Assembly: GCF_011009555.1 (NCBI RefSeq)
Contig: NZ_QXHD01000004.1
Location: forward strand, 6,569,097 to 6,621,810
DNA from: Adonisia turfae CCMR0081
Lineage (GTDB): Bacteria > Cyanobacteriota > Cyanobacteriia > Phormidesmidales > Phormidesmidaceae
Reading direction: 5' to 3'
Length of the DNA stretch: 52,714 nucleotides
Under the pieces are notes generated by a model. That model was given only the letters and a program-made list of their open reading frames with translations. It ran no database searches and had not been told where the DNA came from. Made by a program: the position numbers and the translations under genes. Shown here piece after piece: positions 35,362 through 44,641 of the stretch. Each line of letters opens with the position of its first letter. Positions within the stretch are counted from its first letter, which is position 1.

Positions 35362-36666
35362 TTGACTGTTCTTAAAGCTACACCGCCCATGGTTATGGAT
35401 GCAACGTCTTATCAAACCACTACAGATGCTGATTTAGCAGCCCCCAGCTCTGTTGCTCTCACTACTGCTGATCCTGCTAAGGAAGAGCCTAGCGATACTG
35501 ATATTAAAATGCTGTTGTCAAAGGATGAGGATAGCGCTGTAGAAAATTTAGACGTTGATAAGTTAGCGGTTGCCCCTGGACGCCGTACAACTGATTTGGT
35601 TCGTCTTTACTTGCAAGAAATTGGGCGTGTCCGTCTACTTGAAAGAGATGAAGAGGTTGCTGAAGCTCAGCTAGTCCAGAGTTATATGAGCCTTTTGGAA
35701 CAGCGCAATCAGGCTGCTGCTGAGCAAGAGGGCATTCTAACAACATATGTCTTACTGTTAGAAACTCGAGATCGCATGGCAGCTCAGTTAGGCCATCGCC
35801 CCTCCCTGGAGCGTTTGTCTAAAGAATGTGGCATTGAGGCTGCCGAGCTAAAGCCAACACTGCAGGCAGGCAAGCGTCAGTGGGCTGAGCTTGTGGGTAT
35901 GTCTGTCCAAGAGTTGGACGAAGCCTGTAGCGAAGGTACTCGTGCTAAAGAGCACATGATCAAGGCAAACTTGCGCCTGGTTGTGTCGGTAGCGAAAAAG
36001 TATCAAAACCGAGGTCTGGAGCTGCTAGACCTGATTCAGGAAGGTACTCTTGGCCTGGAGCGTGCGGTTGAAAAGTTTGATCCTACTAAGGGATATCGCT
36101 TTAGTACCTATGCTTACTGGTGGATCCGCCAGGGTATTACCCGTGCGATCGCAACCCAAAGCCGCACAATTCGTCTGCCCGTCCACATCACTGAAAAGCT
36201 CAATAAAATCAAAAAAGCTCAGCGTAAAATCTCCCAAACCAAAGGGCGCACAGCCACTGTGGAAGATATCGCTCGCGAGCTCAAGATGACCGCACCTCAA
36301 GTGCGTGAGGTGCTCCTCAAGGTGCCCCGGTCTATTTCCCTAGAGACCAAAGTGGGTAAAGAGCGGGATACAGAACTGGGCGACCTTCTAGAGACTGATG
36401 CCTTATCTCCTGAAGAGCTGGCGGTTCGTGATGCTCTGCGTCGTGATTTACATCAGCTTCTGGCTGACTTGACCACACGTGAGCAAGAAGTCATTCGTCT
36501 AAGATTTGGTTTGGGCGATGGTGTGCCTTACTCCTTAGCTGAGATTGGTCGCACCTTGGAACTATCTCGCGAGCGTGTTCGCCAAATTGAATCTAAGGCA
36601 CTGCAAAAATTGCGTCAGCCTAAGCGACGCAATCGTATTCGCGATTATCTAGAAGCCTTGAGCTAG
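35362..36666 (+). CDS. sigC: RNA polymerase sigma factor, SigC-like (group 2)
   Basis: The 434-residue protein is a sigma-70 family member with region 1.2 (TDLVRLYLQEIGRVRLL), region 2 (DLIQEGTLGLERAVEKFDPTKG, YRFSTYAYWWIRQGITRAIA), region 3 and region 4 (TTREQEVIRLRFGL, LELSRERVRQIESKALQKLR). The extended region between 1.2 and 2.1, about 80 residues including RPSLERLSKECGI, and RVRLLERDEEV match SigC-type group 2 factors rather than the primary SigA. The start is uncertain: TTG at 35362, preceded by GAGGG, or ATG at 35389/35395. SigC of other cyanobacteria acts in stationary phase, heat or nitrogen/carbon responses. Confidence 0.85.
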   Translation: MTVLKATPPMVMDATSYQTTTDADLAAPSSVALTTADPAKEEPSDTDIKMLLSKDEDSAVENLDVDKLAVAPGRRTTDLVRLYLQEIGRVRLLERDEEVAEAQLVQSYMSLLEQRNQAAAEQEGILTTYVLLLETRDRMAAQLGHRPSLERLSKECGIEAAELKPTLQAGKRQWAELVGMSVQELDEACSEGTRAKEHMIKANLRLVVSVAKKYQNRGLELLDLIQEGTLGLERAVEKFDPTKGYRFSTYAYWWIRQGITRAIATQSRTIRLPVHITEKLNKIKKAQRKISQTKGRTATVEDIARELKMTAPQVREVLLKVPRSISLETKVGKERDTELGDLLETDALSPEELAVRDALRRDLHQLLADLTTREQEVIRLRFGLGDGVPYSLAEIGRTLELSRERVRQIESKALQKLRQPKRRNRIRDYLEALS

Positions 36667-36708
36667 TCTCTGTCTGCGAGAGGCGTTTCTCCATACAGCA
36701 CGTTTTTG

Positions 36709-36741
36709 AGCCGGTGATGTTTTTACATCACCGGCTTTTTT
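36709..36741 (+). terminator. Terminator of the sigma-factor gene
   Basis: AGCCGGTGATGT at 36709-36720, loop TTTT and ACATCACCGGCT at 36725-36736 form a perfect 12-bp stem followed by T-rich sequence to 36741. It lies 43 bases past the stop codon of the sigma gene. Confidence 0.92.
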
Positions 36742-36930
36742 CCGAATAGATATTTTCTTGATAGATGTTGGTACCCTAAGACGGATGTTTTGGGGGTTGG
36801 GTGCTGATTGAAAGCGTTACAAACGCGTATAACCCTTTCCAGGTAAAGACCTAAGAGTTTCATTAAGTGGAACCCTTGCCTGAAATTGCCAGTCCGATTA
36901 ATTAAATCTAGTTAACTGCGATCGCAAACT

Positions 36931-39555
36931 ATGGCTATTTTTTACGTTCAAGCGAATGCGCCTAATACCAACAATGGTGATACTTGGGGAACAGCCACTA
37001 GTTTGCAGACAGCCTTGGCAAGCGCTAATGCTGGAGACGAGATTTGGTTAGCTCAAGGGACCTACAGTCCCGGGAGTAACCCCACGGATACCTTTACCGT
37101 CAATCAAGCCGTTCAACTTTATGGTGGTTTTGATGGTACTGAAGCCACCCGTAACCAACGGGATTGGCAGGCTAATCAAACGATTATTGATGGTAATGGC
37201 GACAATAATACGGTTGTCACCGCCCAGAGCACTGCGAATGAGGCGCTAATTGACGGTGTCATTATTCAAGGAGGAGATGCCGTTGACGATGGTGGGGGTG
37301 TCTACAATCAAGGGGGTGGCAAGCTAAGACTACAGAACACAATTATTCGCGATAACCAGGCTGCAGATGATGGTGGTGGGATTCGCAATAATGGTGAGTT
37401 AGTCATTATCAATAGTAGTGTCATCAACAATACGTCCATTGGCACTACGACCACGAGCGGTGGTGGTGGCCTTTTAAATGCCTCTGGTGCATCCGTCACG
37501 ATTATTAACAGCACTTTCAGTGGCAACACGGCACGTAATGGTGGTGGCGTTCGTAACGACGGCATTCTAGATTTAACGAATAGTACCCTCAGCGGTAATA
37601 TTGCTTCCGAAAGCGGTGGTGGTCTTTCAAATACCGTTAATGTGGTAGCGCCAGGGATCGTGATCGGTCGTGCAACGGCTACTATTGCCAATAGCACTAT
37701 TACTAATAATGAATCTCAAAATGTTAGTGCACAGCCGAATGATACGGGTGGTGGCGTCGCAAATTTTGGTGTTGTAACAGTCACTAACAGTATTATTGCG
37801 GCCAATGTTGATAATGATGACATCGTTGACATCAACTTCTTTATTGGTGCTGGTTCCACTACAACGGCTGGTAATAACCTGATTGGCAATGGCGATTCCA
37901 CGCCTGGCTTGACTAACGGTAGTAATGGTGATCAGGTAGGTAGTGCTGTCACTCCCCTTGATCCACAGTTGGACACCTTACAAGCCAACGGTGGCTTTAC
38001 TCAAACCCATGCTCCATTAGTGGGTAGTCCAGTCATTGATGCCGGTACTGCCGGTACTGTTCCTGCCGATGCGTTTGACCTAGATGATGATGGCAATGTT
38101 GCAGAGGTTATTTCCGTTGACCAGCGAGGTGTTCCGTTTGCTCGATCAGTCGGCACTACGGTCGATATTGGCGCTGTAGAAGGTTCAGTTGCGCCTGTCG
38201 GTATTACAATTACGCCAACCACAGGTCTTGTGACGACAGAGGCAGGCGCAACCGCCACCTTTACAGCAGTCCTGACCAGTCAACCGAGTGATGTGGTCAG
38301 CTTAACTTTCACGAGTAATGATCCTACTGAAGGGACGGTTATCCCTAACATTACGTTTTCTACAGCTAATTGGGACCAACCTCAAACAGTCACCATTACT
38401 GGCGTTGATGACACCGATGATGATGGCGATGTTGCTTATATCATCAATACCAATGTGACTAGTACAGATACTCGCTATAGTGCTTTGGTGCCAACGGCGG
38501 TAGCTGTCACAAATCAAGATAATGATACGTCTTCGGGTGGTCCTGGTAGTTCTAGTAGTTTGACTCCCCAAGATGCGCGACTGCTTGTCGGTGGCACTGG
38601 CGATGTATCTGTTGAAATTTCCATTAGTCAAAATGCATCTGAGCAGGTCAGGGAGATCATTGTGTTTGCCACAGATACCAGTGGTGCAGTCAATGGTTTG
38701 ACCGCCAGTGATGCTGGCTACTTAGAGGCTGTGCTAGATGCGGCGCAAGTCGTTTTTTCTACTCTAGAAGCAGGAGATATTGCAGATTTTGAACCCCAAA
38801 AAACGCTTACCATAACGGCTGGTAGCATTCTGCAATTTGCCATTATCGATGACGGTAGCTTAGATAGTTTGCGCCGTGGCACGGGCGGCACGATTAACAT
38901 CACAGGGCTCGATGGCCAGACAGATGTGGTCGAATTACAGGCCTTGAGTGATGGTTCTATTCAGGCAGGGTTTCGCCAGGGGCAAAGCGGAACCTTTGAT
39001 CAAATAGTGATTAATGCCATAGCTGTGGAGGAGACTTTGCCCATTGGTGCAGGTCTGCAAGGTCTGAGTAGTGACTCTGAACTCATTGATTTGAGATCGC
39101 AAACAGGGACGTTAACAGCCACCATTGATATTTACCGGGAAGCCGCATTAGATAATGTGGTCGGTCTGTTTGTTGTGGAAAATGAACAAGGTCAAGTCCG
39201 TGATGCTCTGGGGATATTACTCAGCCCTGGCGATGAGGGCTATGGTGCAGCGGCCTTAGCTCAAAGGGTTAACTTAGAGTTAACCGGCACCAATGGCGAG
39301 GCCACACGCTATACCAGTGAAATTCTCGGTGGGCAGCTTTTATCTACCTTTTTAGTTGTGGATGGCACTGTTGCTGACTTACTAGATAGCGATGTGAATA
39401 ATGATCCAGCTATCTACTTTACGCACATCGCCGGTAATAGCGATGGGGCAGATCATGTAAGGCTCTTAGGTAACAACGCCTTTGGCTTTGAAGATTTACC
39501 GGGTGGCGGTGATATGGACTTTGATGATTTGGTTATGCAAGTTCAGTTTGCCTGA
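36931..39555 (+). CDS. Large beta-helix protein with DUF4114 C-terminus
   Basis: The 874-residue protein starts MAIFYVQANAPNTNNGDTWG and forms a right-handed parallel beta-helix to about residue 410. It has Asn-rich ladders (NNGELVIINSSVINN, INSTFSGNTARNGGG) and choice-of-anchor-like VIDAGTAG and QRGVPFARSVGTTVDIGAVE. Then comes a beta-sandwich (about 420-530, with STANWDQPQTVTITGVDD), a Ser/Gly linker and a DUF4114 domain whose end, LPGGGDMDFDDLVMQVQFA, has the DUF4114 motif. There is no classical signal peptide, which suggests type I secretion or another route. Proteins of this kind are surface adhesins or matrix proteins. A HIP1 octamer lies just before the ATG. Confidence 0.85.
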   Translation: MAIFYVQANAPNTNNGDTWGTATSLQTALASANAGDEIWLAQGTYSPGSNPTDTFTVNQAVQLYGGFDGTEATRNQRDWQANQTIIDGNGDNNTVVTAQSTANEALIDGVIIQGGDAVDDGGGVYNQGGGKLRLQNTIIRDNQAADDGGGIRNNGELVIINSSVINNTSIGTTTTSGGGGLLNASGASVTIINSTFSGNTARNGGGVRNDGILDLTNSTLSGNIASESGGGLSNTVNVVAPGIVIGRATATIANSTITNNESQNVSAQPNDTGGGVANFGVVTVTNSIIAANVDNDDIVDINFFIGAGSTTTAGNNLIGNGDSTPGLTNGSNGDQVGSAVTPLDPQLDTLQANGGFTQTHAPLVGSPVIDAGTAGTVPADAFDLDDDGNVAEVISVDQRGVPFARSVGTTVDIGAVEGSVAPVGITITPTTGLVTTEAGATATFTAVLTSQPSDVVSLTFTSNDPTEGTVIPNITFSTANWDQPQTVTITGVDDTDDDGDVAYIINTNVTSTDTRYSALVPTAVAVTNQDNDTSSGGPGSSSSLTPQDARLLVGGTGDVSVEISISQNASEQVREIIVFATDTSGAVNGLTASDAGYLEAVLDAAQVVFSTLEAGDIADFEPQKTLTITAGSILQFAIIDDGSLDSLRRGTGGTINITGLDGQTDVVELQALSDGSIQAGFRQGQSGTFDQIVINAIAVEETLPIGAGLQGLSSDSELIDLRSQTGTLTATIDIYREAALDNVVGLFVVENEQGQVRDALGILLSPGDEGYGAAALAQRVNLELTGTNGEATRYTSEILGGQLLSTFLVVDGTVADLLDSDVNNDPAIYFTHIAGNSDGADHVRLLGNNAFGFEDLPGGGDMDFDDLVMQVQFA

Positions 39556-39578
39556 TATTCTGCCGTCATCCTATCTAC

Positions 39579-39617
39579 AATAAAAAATAAAAAAGCCAGC
39601 CGCTATAGCGGCTGGCT
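39579..39617 (-). terminator. Terminator of the 54-aa gene (minus strand)
   Basis: The 24-base perfect palindrome AGCCAGCCGCTATAGCGGCTGGCT at 39594-39617 is followed on the minus strand by TTTTTTATTTTTTA. It ends the minus-strand small gene and may also serve the plus-strand beta-helix gene, though it has no T-run in that direction. Confidence 0.88.
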
Positions 39618-39658
39618 GGACAGGAGCAATCGCTGAAACAGGAAATCACATTTTCTCG

Positions 39659-39823
39659 CTAGCAGAGATGATCAATAAGTACAGCGACAGTGGAAGCAAA
39701 GGCTGTAATGCCGAGCCCGACAAAGGGATTTTGACCTTGGCTCACGGCAAATGAGGTAATGATGCCTGCACCGAGAGCGGCAATCATAAATGCACCTAAC
39801 CAATCTTTCTGGGCGTTGTACAT
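39659..39823 (-). CDS. Small membrane protein, 54 aa, conserved-looking
   Basis: The 54-residue product begins MYNAQKDWLGAFMIAALGAG and continues with IITSFAVSQGQNPFVGLGIT, AFASTVAVLIDHLC. It has two hydrophobic segments separated by the polar turn SQGQNP. Directly downstream is a strong minus-strand terminator, which supports a real transcript. Similar small two-helix proteins exist in cyanobacteria, but I cannot name this one or its function. Confidence 0.7.
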   Translation of the reverse strand: MYNAQKDWLGAFMIAALGAGIITSFAVSQGQNPFVGLGITAFASTVAVLIDHLC

Positions 39824-39957
39824 AGGGCGCAGCTAGAGAAAAACTGAACGACTGAGATCAAGCTATCACCACGCTCTAGCCTGCATAAAGTGAAGCGTAC
39901 ATTCTGTAATCAAGATTTAGGGTCAGAGATGTTTTGTTACAAATTCTCGGGGCTGCT

Positions 39958-40590
39958 TTAGACAGAGACGGCTCTAACGGCTTTGACTAATTGTTCTACT
40001 TTGGCAAGATTTTTGTCTCCAGGTGAGTTCTCTACACCACTTGAGAGGTCAATGCCATCGGGTGTGAGCAGTGACAGAGCTGTGGTGACATTGTCGGGGG
40101 TTAGTCCACCAGCTAAAAACCAAGGTTTTTCAGGCTGAAAAGTGCGCAAGGTTGGCCAATCTAGGGTGTGCCCAGTGCCGCCTAGCTGTTGTGGGTGATA
40201 GGCATCTAACAAAAATGTGTCGACGTGGGGGGCATACTCTTTCACCTGTAGTAGATCCTCTGGATTACGAATTCGCAATGCTTTGATTAGCTCTACGCCA
40301 GGGAGCATCTGCCGCATTTGTTGACAATCCTGCGGGGATTCTTGACCGTGGAGCTGCACGCCGCTTAGTTGCCCTGTTTCTACAGTTTGCCGAATGACGT
40401 CTAGGGTCGCATTAGCAAAAACGCCAAAACGGTCAATGTTAGGCAGAGCTTGGACAATGGTGCGAATGGTGTCAGATGACACGTAGCGCGGGGATATTTT
40501 GACGCAAATAAAGCCCAGGACCGAGACTCCCATATTTGAGATCGCAACGGCCTGGTCCGTTTGAGTTAGGCCACAGATTTTAATGCGCAT
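39958..40590 (-). CDS. trpF: Phosphoribosylanthranilate isomerase
   Basis: TrpF carries out the third step of tryptophan synthesis from anthranilate, by Amadori rearrangement. The 210-residue protein begins MRIKICGLTQ with the catalytic Cys in KICG, and continues with FGVFANATLDVI, LSGVQLHGQES, and the DGIDLSSGVENSPGDKN end with the catalytic Asp and the phosphate site. A 56-residue N-terminal extension in the same frame (to 40758) is rejected because ATG at 40590 fits the family. It is divergent from the M50 protease gene. Confidence 0.96.
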   Translation of the reverse strand: MRIKICGLTQTDQAVAISNMGVSVLGFICVKISPRYVSSDTIRTIVQALPNIDRFGVFANATLDVIRQTVETGQLSGVQLHGQESPQDCQQMRQMLPGVELIKALRIRNPEDLLQVKEYAPHVDTFLLDAYHPQQLGGTGHTLDWPTLRTFQPEKPWFLAGGLTPDNVTTALSLLTPDGIDLSSGVENSPGDKNLAKVEQLVKAVRAVSV

Positions 40591-40752
40591 AGATAATAAT
40601 GATTCAAAAAGATTCGGATATCCAGTAACGCTATTGGTAAGCCCCATTATTAAAATGAAGGCAGTTCTTGGAATTTCACCAGCGTGTAGTCTATAAAGAC
40701 AATTTAATAACCCTGTTCCTAGGATCTCTAGGCATATCAAAGGTATATCACT

Positions 40753-41952
40753 ATGCAATCCGGTTGGCGCGTTGGCGCAATTTTCGGCATCCCCCTATTC
40801 GTTGATAATTCTTGGTTTTTTATTCTCCTACTAATGACATTTGCCTACGGAGGCGATTTACTGAATGATGGTTTTTCGTTTCCGGTAGCAGCGGTAGTGG
40901 GGTTAGGGATGGCACTGCTTTTGTTCGGTTCTGTGCTCCTCCATGAGCTTGGTCATAGTTTGGTAGCACGGCGACAGGGTATTCAAGTCAATTCGATCAC
41001 CCTATTTTTGTTCGGTGGTATTGCCTCGATTGATAAGGAGTCAAAAACACCGGGTCAGGCATTTCAAGTTGCGATCGCAGGTCCGTTGGTCAGTTTTTTC
41101 CTATTCTTGCTGTTGAGCCTCATGGTTTTCATCCTGCCAGAGCAGACTGTGATATCTCAATCAGTAGGGACGATTGCCCAAATTAATCTCGTCTTGACAC
41201 TCTTCAACTTGATTCCAGGTTTGCCCCTTGACGGTGGTCAAGTGCTCAAGGCCCTTGTTTGGAAAATCACGGGTAGCCGCGCACAAGGAGTACGCTGGGC
41301 CGCTCGGGTCGGTCAGTTATTGGGCTGGATGGCCATCACAATTGGTATTTACGGTTCCCTGGCAACTCGACAGATAGGATTCCTCTGGTTTGCCCTTTTG
41401 GGGTGGTTTGCGGTGCGTAATGCAGGGGCCTATAACCGAGTTAGTGATTTGCAAGATGCCATTACTAGTCTTAAGGCCAGGGACGCAAGCGTGCGTGAAT
41501 TTAAGGTAATTGATGCCAATCTGACTTTACGGGCGTTTGCCGATCATCAGTTGCTCAATGAAGAAAAAAAGCCGATTGTGTATTTTGCCGCGTCTAATGG
41601 GCGTTATCGAGGCATGGTATCTCTGGATGATTTGCGTCAGATTGAACGCAGTCGCTGGGAAACAATGACCTTGGCAGAGATGGCTCATCCTCTGTTAGAT
41701 GTGCCCCATGTCCGGGAAGAAACGCCTCTTTCTAAGGTGATTACAGACTTGGAAGAAAACGAGCTACGACGCATTACCGTGTTGTCCCCAGCCGATGCTG
41801 TTGCCGGTACTATTGACCGAGGAGATGTCGTGCGGGCACTGGCCAAACGCCTGAATTTCCCAATTTCAGAAGCCATTATTGATCGCATTAAAGAGGAAGG
41901 TGCGTATCCATCTGGGTTACAGTTGGCTGCAATTGCTAGAAATGCTGAATAG
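40753..41952 (+). CDS. Site-2-type M50 metalloprotease with CBS domains
   Basis: The 399-residue membrane protease has HELGH at 64-68 for zinc binding and a second motif LIPGLPLDGGQ near residue 155, with about six hydrophobic segments in the first 220 residues. The rest has two CBS-like modules, a form found in SpoIVFB-type enzymes, which probably bind nucleotides and regulate cleavage. It cuts membrane-embedded proteins, perhaps anti-sigma factors or regulators. The substrate is not known. Confidence 0.93.
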   Translation: MQSGWRVGAIFGIPLFVDNSWFFILLLMTFAYGGDLLNDGFSFPVAAVVGLGMALLLFGSVLLHELGHSLVARRQGIQVNSITLFLFGGIASIDKESKTPGQAFQVAIAGPLVSFFLFLLLSLMVFILPEQTVISQSVGTIAQINLVLTLFNLIPGLPLDGGQVLKALVWKITGSRAQGVRWAARVGQLLGWMAITIGIYGSLATRQIGFLWFALLGWFAVRNAGAYNRVSDLQDAITSLKARDASVREFKVIDANLTLRAFADHQLLNEEKKPIVYFAASNGRYRGMVSLDDLRQIERSRWETMTLAEMAHPLLDVPHVREETPLSKVITDLEENELRRITVLSPADAVAGTIDRGDVVRALAKRLNFPISEAIIDRIKEEGAYPSGLQLAAIARNAE

Positions 41953-42122
41953 GGAATTGTTAAAAACGTTAACGCCTAGAAATACTGAGTTAGCAGCCTC
42001 AGCATTCTTCCTTAAGCCTGAATAGAGTCGTTTTCAGCGATTTGTACCATCTCAAAACAACTATCTATTGCTGTCTCAATTGGGCCACTGTATGGAGATT
42101 AGGCATCTAGACTAATGGTGTC

Positions 42123-42172
42123 TGGACCTAAACAACTTCAGTGATTTGTCCATTGGTGGCTAGGTCCAATGG
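42123..42172 (+). repeat. Overlapping inverted repeats upstream of the CHASE2 gene
   Basis: TGGACCTA at 42123-42130 pairs with TAGGTCCA at 42161-42168, and CCATTGG at 42150-42156 pairs with CCAATGG at 42166-42172. The two arms overlap, so the structures compete. The position, 80-130 bases before the CHASE2 start, suits an operator or a folded leader. Confidence 0.4.
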
Positions 42173-42252
42173 CAGCTAACGTATTGTCATAGTTGAAATG
42201 GTAAGGCATTGGGGTGTGGAGTGATAACAGTCATGCCCTGATCACAGGTTTT

Positions 42253-43374
42253 ATGAAGCATTGGCTATATCGATTTGGGTGGCGACTGTTGCCTGGAGTT
42301 TTAGCGTCAGGATTAACGCTATTCGCTGCCCATGTTGGGATTTTTCAACCTTTAGAGCACAGTGTCTATCGCTTCTTATTTCAAGTGAGAGGTGAGCAAC
42401 CGTGGGATGAACGGGTAGCGGTTATTGAAATTGATGAGGCAAGTTTGGCCACCATTGGTCAATTTCCTTGGCCCAGGCATTATTATGCTGACCTGTTAGA
42501 AACTCTGGCTCCTGCCGATGCTAGTGTTGTGGCTTTCGATATTTTGTTTGCTGAGTCTGCGGAAGACGATGCAGAGCTGGCCCTGGCTATGGAGCACCAT
42601 GGCAATGTGGTAGTGGCTACTGCATGGGATAAGCAACGGGGAGTCATTGGTCCCAATGCCGATGTGATGGAGGGTGCGATCGCAACAGGCCATATCCATC
42701 ATATTGCTGATACCGATGGCATTACCCGTACCTATTATCCAAAAGCCAACGGAACACCAGCATTGAGCGTTGCAGCTGTGCAGCATTATAGTCCAAGTCA
42801 AGCCCATGGGCTTGCAGCCTCTCATCAGAGCCTTTGGTTAAACTGGCTCGGGGGTACCCAAAATGCCCCTCGATATTCGTTTGCTGATGTCCTCAATGGG
42901 ACTATTCCTGTCGATAGCTTTTCAGACAAAATTGTTTTTGTCGGATTCACAGGAGTGGGTCTGGACACCATGACGACGCCCTACAATCAAAATCCACCAG
43001 CGGCAGGCGTTTATCAGCATGTTGTTGCAGCTAATAACTTGTTGGCTCAAAATCACTTAAAGCCCTTTGTCGTACCTGTCATGGTGCTACTGGTTTTGCT
43101 TGGCCCAGGACTGGGTTACCAATTATTTTATCGGCGTTATCGAGTCCACCTTTTAGCAAATCTAATAATTGTTGTGACCTGGGGTAGTGCAGTGACTGTG
43201 GCCTTTCATCACAATTACTGGCTCCCGACCGTTGCACCTTTGGGTACCGTAGTAGCGACTAGTTTCTTTGTAAGATTGACCGAACGCTTACAAGGCAAGC
43301 TGAAATTATCACAGTTTGCAAATATTGATCGAACGCTTGTAAGGCAAGCTGAAACTATTACAGTTTGCGAGTGA
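42253..43374 (+). CDS. Orphan CHASE2 sensor protein, C-terminus altered by duplication
   Basis: The product is 373 residues from the ATG at 42253 (MKHWLYRFGWRLLPG); an upstream GTG at 42214 is less likely. It has an N-terminal membrane helix, an extracytoplasmic CHASE2 domain (VAVIEIDEASLATIGQFPWPR, VVAFDILFAE, IVFVGFTGVGLDTMTTPYNQ), and three membrane helices. CHASE2 normally precedes a kinase, cyclase or GGDEF output domain. Here the frame stops just after the third helix. The last 33 residues are formed by a 45-base imperfect tandem duplication with a 49-base offset, so copy two is read in a different frame. See the finding on this. Confidence 0.8.
   Translation: MKHWLYRFGWRLLPGVLASGLTLFAAHVGIFQPLEHSVYRFLFQVRGEQPWDERVAVIEIDEASLATIGQFPWPRHYYADLLETLAPADASVVAFDILFAESAEDDAELALAMEHHGNVVVATAWDKQRGVIGPNADVMEGAIATGHIHHIADTDGITRTYYPKANGTPALSVAAVQHYSPSQAHGLAASHQSLWLNWLGGTQNAPRYSFADVLNGTIPVDSFSDKIVFVGFTGVGLDTMTTPYNQNPPAAGVYQHVVAANNLLAQNHLKPFVVPVMVLLVLLGPGLGYQLFYRRYRVHLLANLIIVVTWGSAVTVAFHHNYWLPTVAPLGTVVATSFFVRLTERLQGKLKLSQFANIDRTLVRQAETITVCE
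43275..43368 (+). repeat. Imperfect 45-bp tandem duplication at the CHASE2 3' end
   Basis: 43275-43319 and 43324-43368 share 40 of 45 bases (both contain CGAACGCTT, AAGGCAAGCTGAAA and ACAGTTTGC). The offset of 49 bases is not a multiple of three, so the second copy is read in another frame. Confidence 0.88.
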
Positions 43375-43425
43375 TGTTCGTCTTACTTCAGCTTACTTCA
43401 GCCGGAATCTATTGGATGTAGCTAA

Positions 43426-44163
43426 TCACGGTGCATGATATTTGGCTTGAGCCCAAACGAAGGCCTGTTCTTGCTCTTGTGGTGAGAGCGGCTTTTTTTT
43501 GAACTGGATATCGAAAATGTTCTCAGCGGCGACCGTGAGTGCTCCAGCAACATCAATGCGGTGAATGTTGACTAGGTTAGGTGGCGGAGTCACAGGACTA
43601 CCGAACACAGCTTGAACTAAATCTGGGTTGGGCATAAGTCTTATGGAGCCATGTTGCAAGATACAGCTATTACGATAAAGCTGAGCACTGCCAATAAGTT
43701 TATAACCATTATCCATAACCAAATCAGCTACAGTATTGCTACCAAAGCAATTGTGAGTTTTCTGATAGCCACGTTTGTTAGAGCCTAAGGATAGCGAAAT
43801 TCCTAATTGTTTCCAGCCCTCAATTAGAAACTGACAGAGTTGAGCATAGATATCCCGTCGCCGCCCGCCATAGCCAGAAAGCACCAGGCTATAGGTTAGA
43901 TCTCCCTGGTGTAGGACGGCTCTCCCACCGCTTGGTCGTCTTACGATGTCAAGGGCTTGGCCGTTCCACTTAAGTGTGTGCCAGTGGTCTGGATAATCAC
44001 GCTGATGATAACCCAGAGAAATCGCAGCAGGCTTCCATGTGTAAAACCTTAAACAAGGCAGCCCATACGCCAAACGATGCTGCTCCAATAACCACTCATC
44101 AATAGCCATTTGAGTGATGCCAGAGGTCTCTATGGGGTCAATGAGCCGCCATGTTGCTGTCAT
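43426..44163 (-). CDS. Lipoate/octanoate--protein ligase family protein, LipM-like
   Basis: The 245-residue protein is of the BPL/LPL catalytic family, with RRPSGGRAVLHQGDLTYSLV as the core motif and GYKLIGSAQ with the conserved Lys (155). A Cys at 139 (KTHNCFG) corresponds to the catalytic Cys of octanoyltransferase LipM, which acyl-ligase LplA lacks, so octanoyl transfer to GcvH-type proteins is likely. It is followed, on the same strand, by nothing in the window; the stop is 51 bases from the convergent CHASE2 gene. The upstream neighbour YbjN ends 4 bases before its ATG, indicating co-transcription. Confidence 0.82.
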   Translation of the reverse strand: MTATWRLIDPIETSGITQMAIDEWLLEQHRLAYGLPCLRFYTWKPAAISLGYHQRDYPDHWHTLKWNGQALDIVRRPSGGRAVLHQGDLTYSLVLSGYGGRRRDIYAQLCQFLIEGWKQLGISLSLGSNKRGYQKTHNCFGSNTVADLVMDNGYKLIGSAQLYRNSCILQHGSIRLMPNPDLVQAVFGSPVTPPPNLVNIHRIDVAGALTVAAENIFDIQFKKKPLSPQEQEQAFVWAQAKYHAP

Positions 44164-44167
44164 GATT

Positions 44168-44641
44168 TTAACTGGCAGAAGGATATTTCTCCTTCAGAAC
44201 ATCATCCGTTTCGTCGGCGATTGTGGCGACAATCGTCATCAGTCGAGAGATTTCACCGGGATTAATATCGGCAAGAATCCGACTCGCTAAGACAAGGACT
44301 TCTTGGTTAGAAATTCCGAAGCAGGCCTCAAAGGTTTCACCACAGTTCTTTGCCAATAGCTCCTGCATCAGATCATTTTGGTTGGTTACAGGTAACTTCA
44401 AAAGGGGAGACCATACAGTTAGAGTATCTTCGTCTCCAGTGCCCGTAAGTTGGACATAAACAGTCACACTGCCATAGGTAAATTTCCAAAGATAGCCCTC
44501 ATCATCACGACTAACCATGGCATTGCCCCCCTGGTCCAGGCTGGCAATGACAGTTTCAATCACATCCACATGGCTAGCTTGAAAGCTTTCAGTGCCAGCG
44601 CTGATGGTTTCACCAGCAGTTTCAACGTTCAGGGTACTCAT
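44168..44641 (-). CDS. YbjN domain-containing protein
   Basis: The 157-residue acidic soluble protein has the YbjN fold, related to type III secretion chaperones, which is seen in many cyanobacterial small proteins. Motifs here are NAMVSRDDEGYLWKFTYG, LPVTNQNDLMQELLAKNCGET, and FGISNQEVLVLASR. Function is unknown; family members tend to influence stress or partner stability. It is 4 bases upstream of the LipM-like gene and probably in its operon. Confidence 0.82.
   Translation of the reverse strand: MSTLNVETAGETISAGTESFQASHVDVIETVIASLDQGGNAMVSRDDEGYLWKFTYGSVTVYVQLTGTGDEDTLTVWSPLLKLPVTNQNDLMQELLAKNCGETFEACFGISNQEVLVLASRILADINPGEISRLMTIVATIADETDDVLKEKYPSAS

Noticed and set aside
37308..37697. 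129-codon minus-strand frame inside the beta-helix gene
   Set aside because: It is antisense to the repetitive Gly/Asn-rich coding region and only reflects its codon bias.
40591..40758. N-terminal extension of TrpF
   Set aside because: The family starts at MRIKICG; the extension is untypical and overlaps the divergent M50 gene start.
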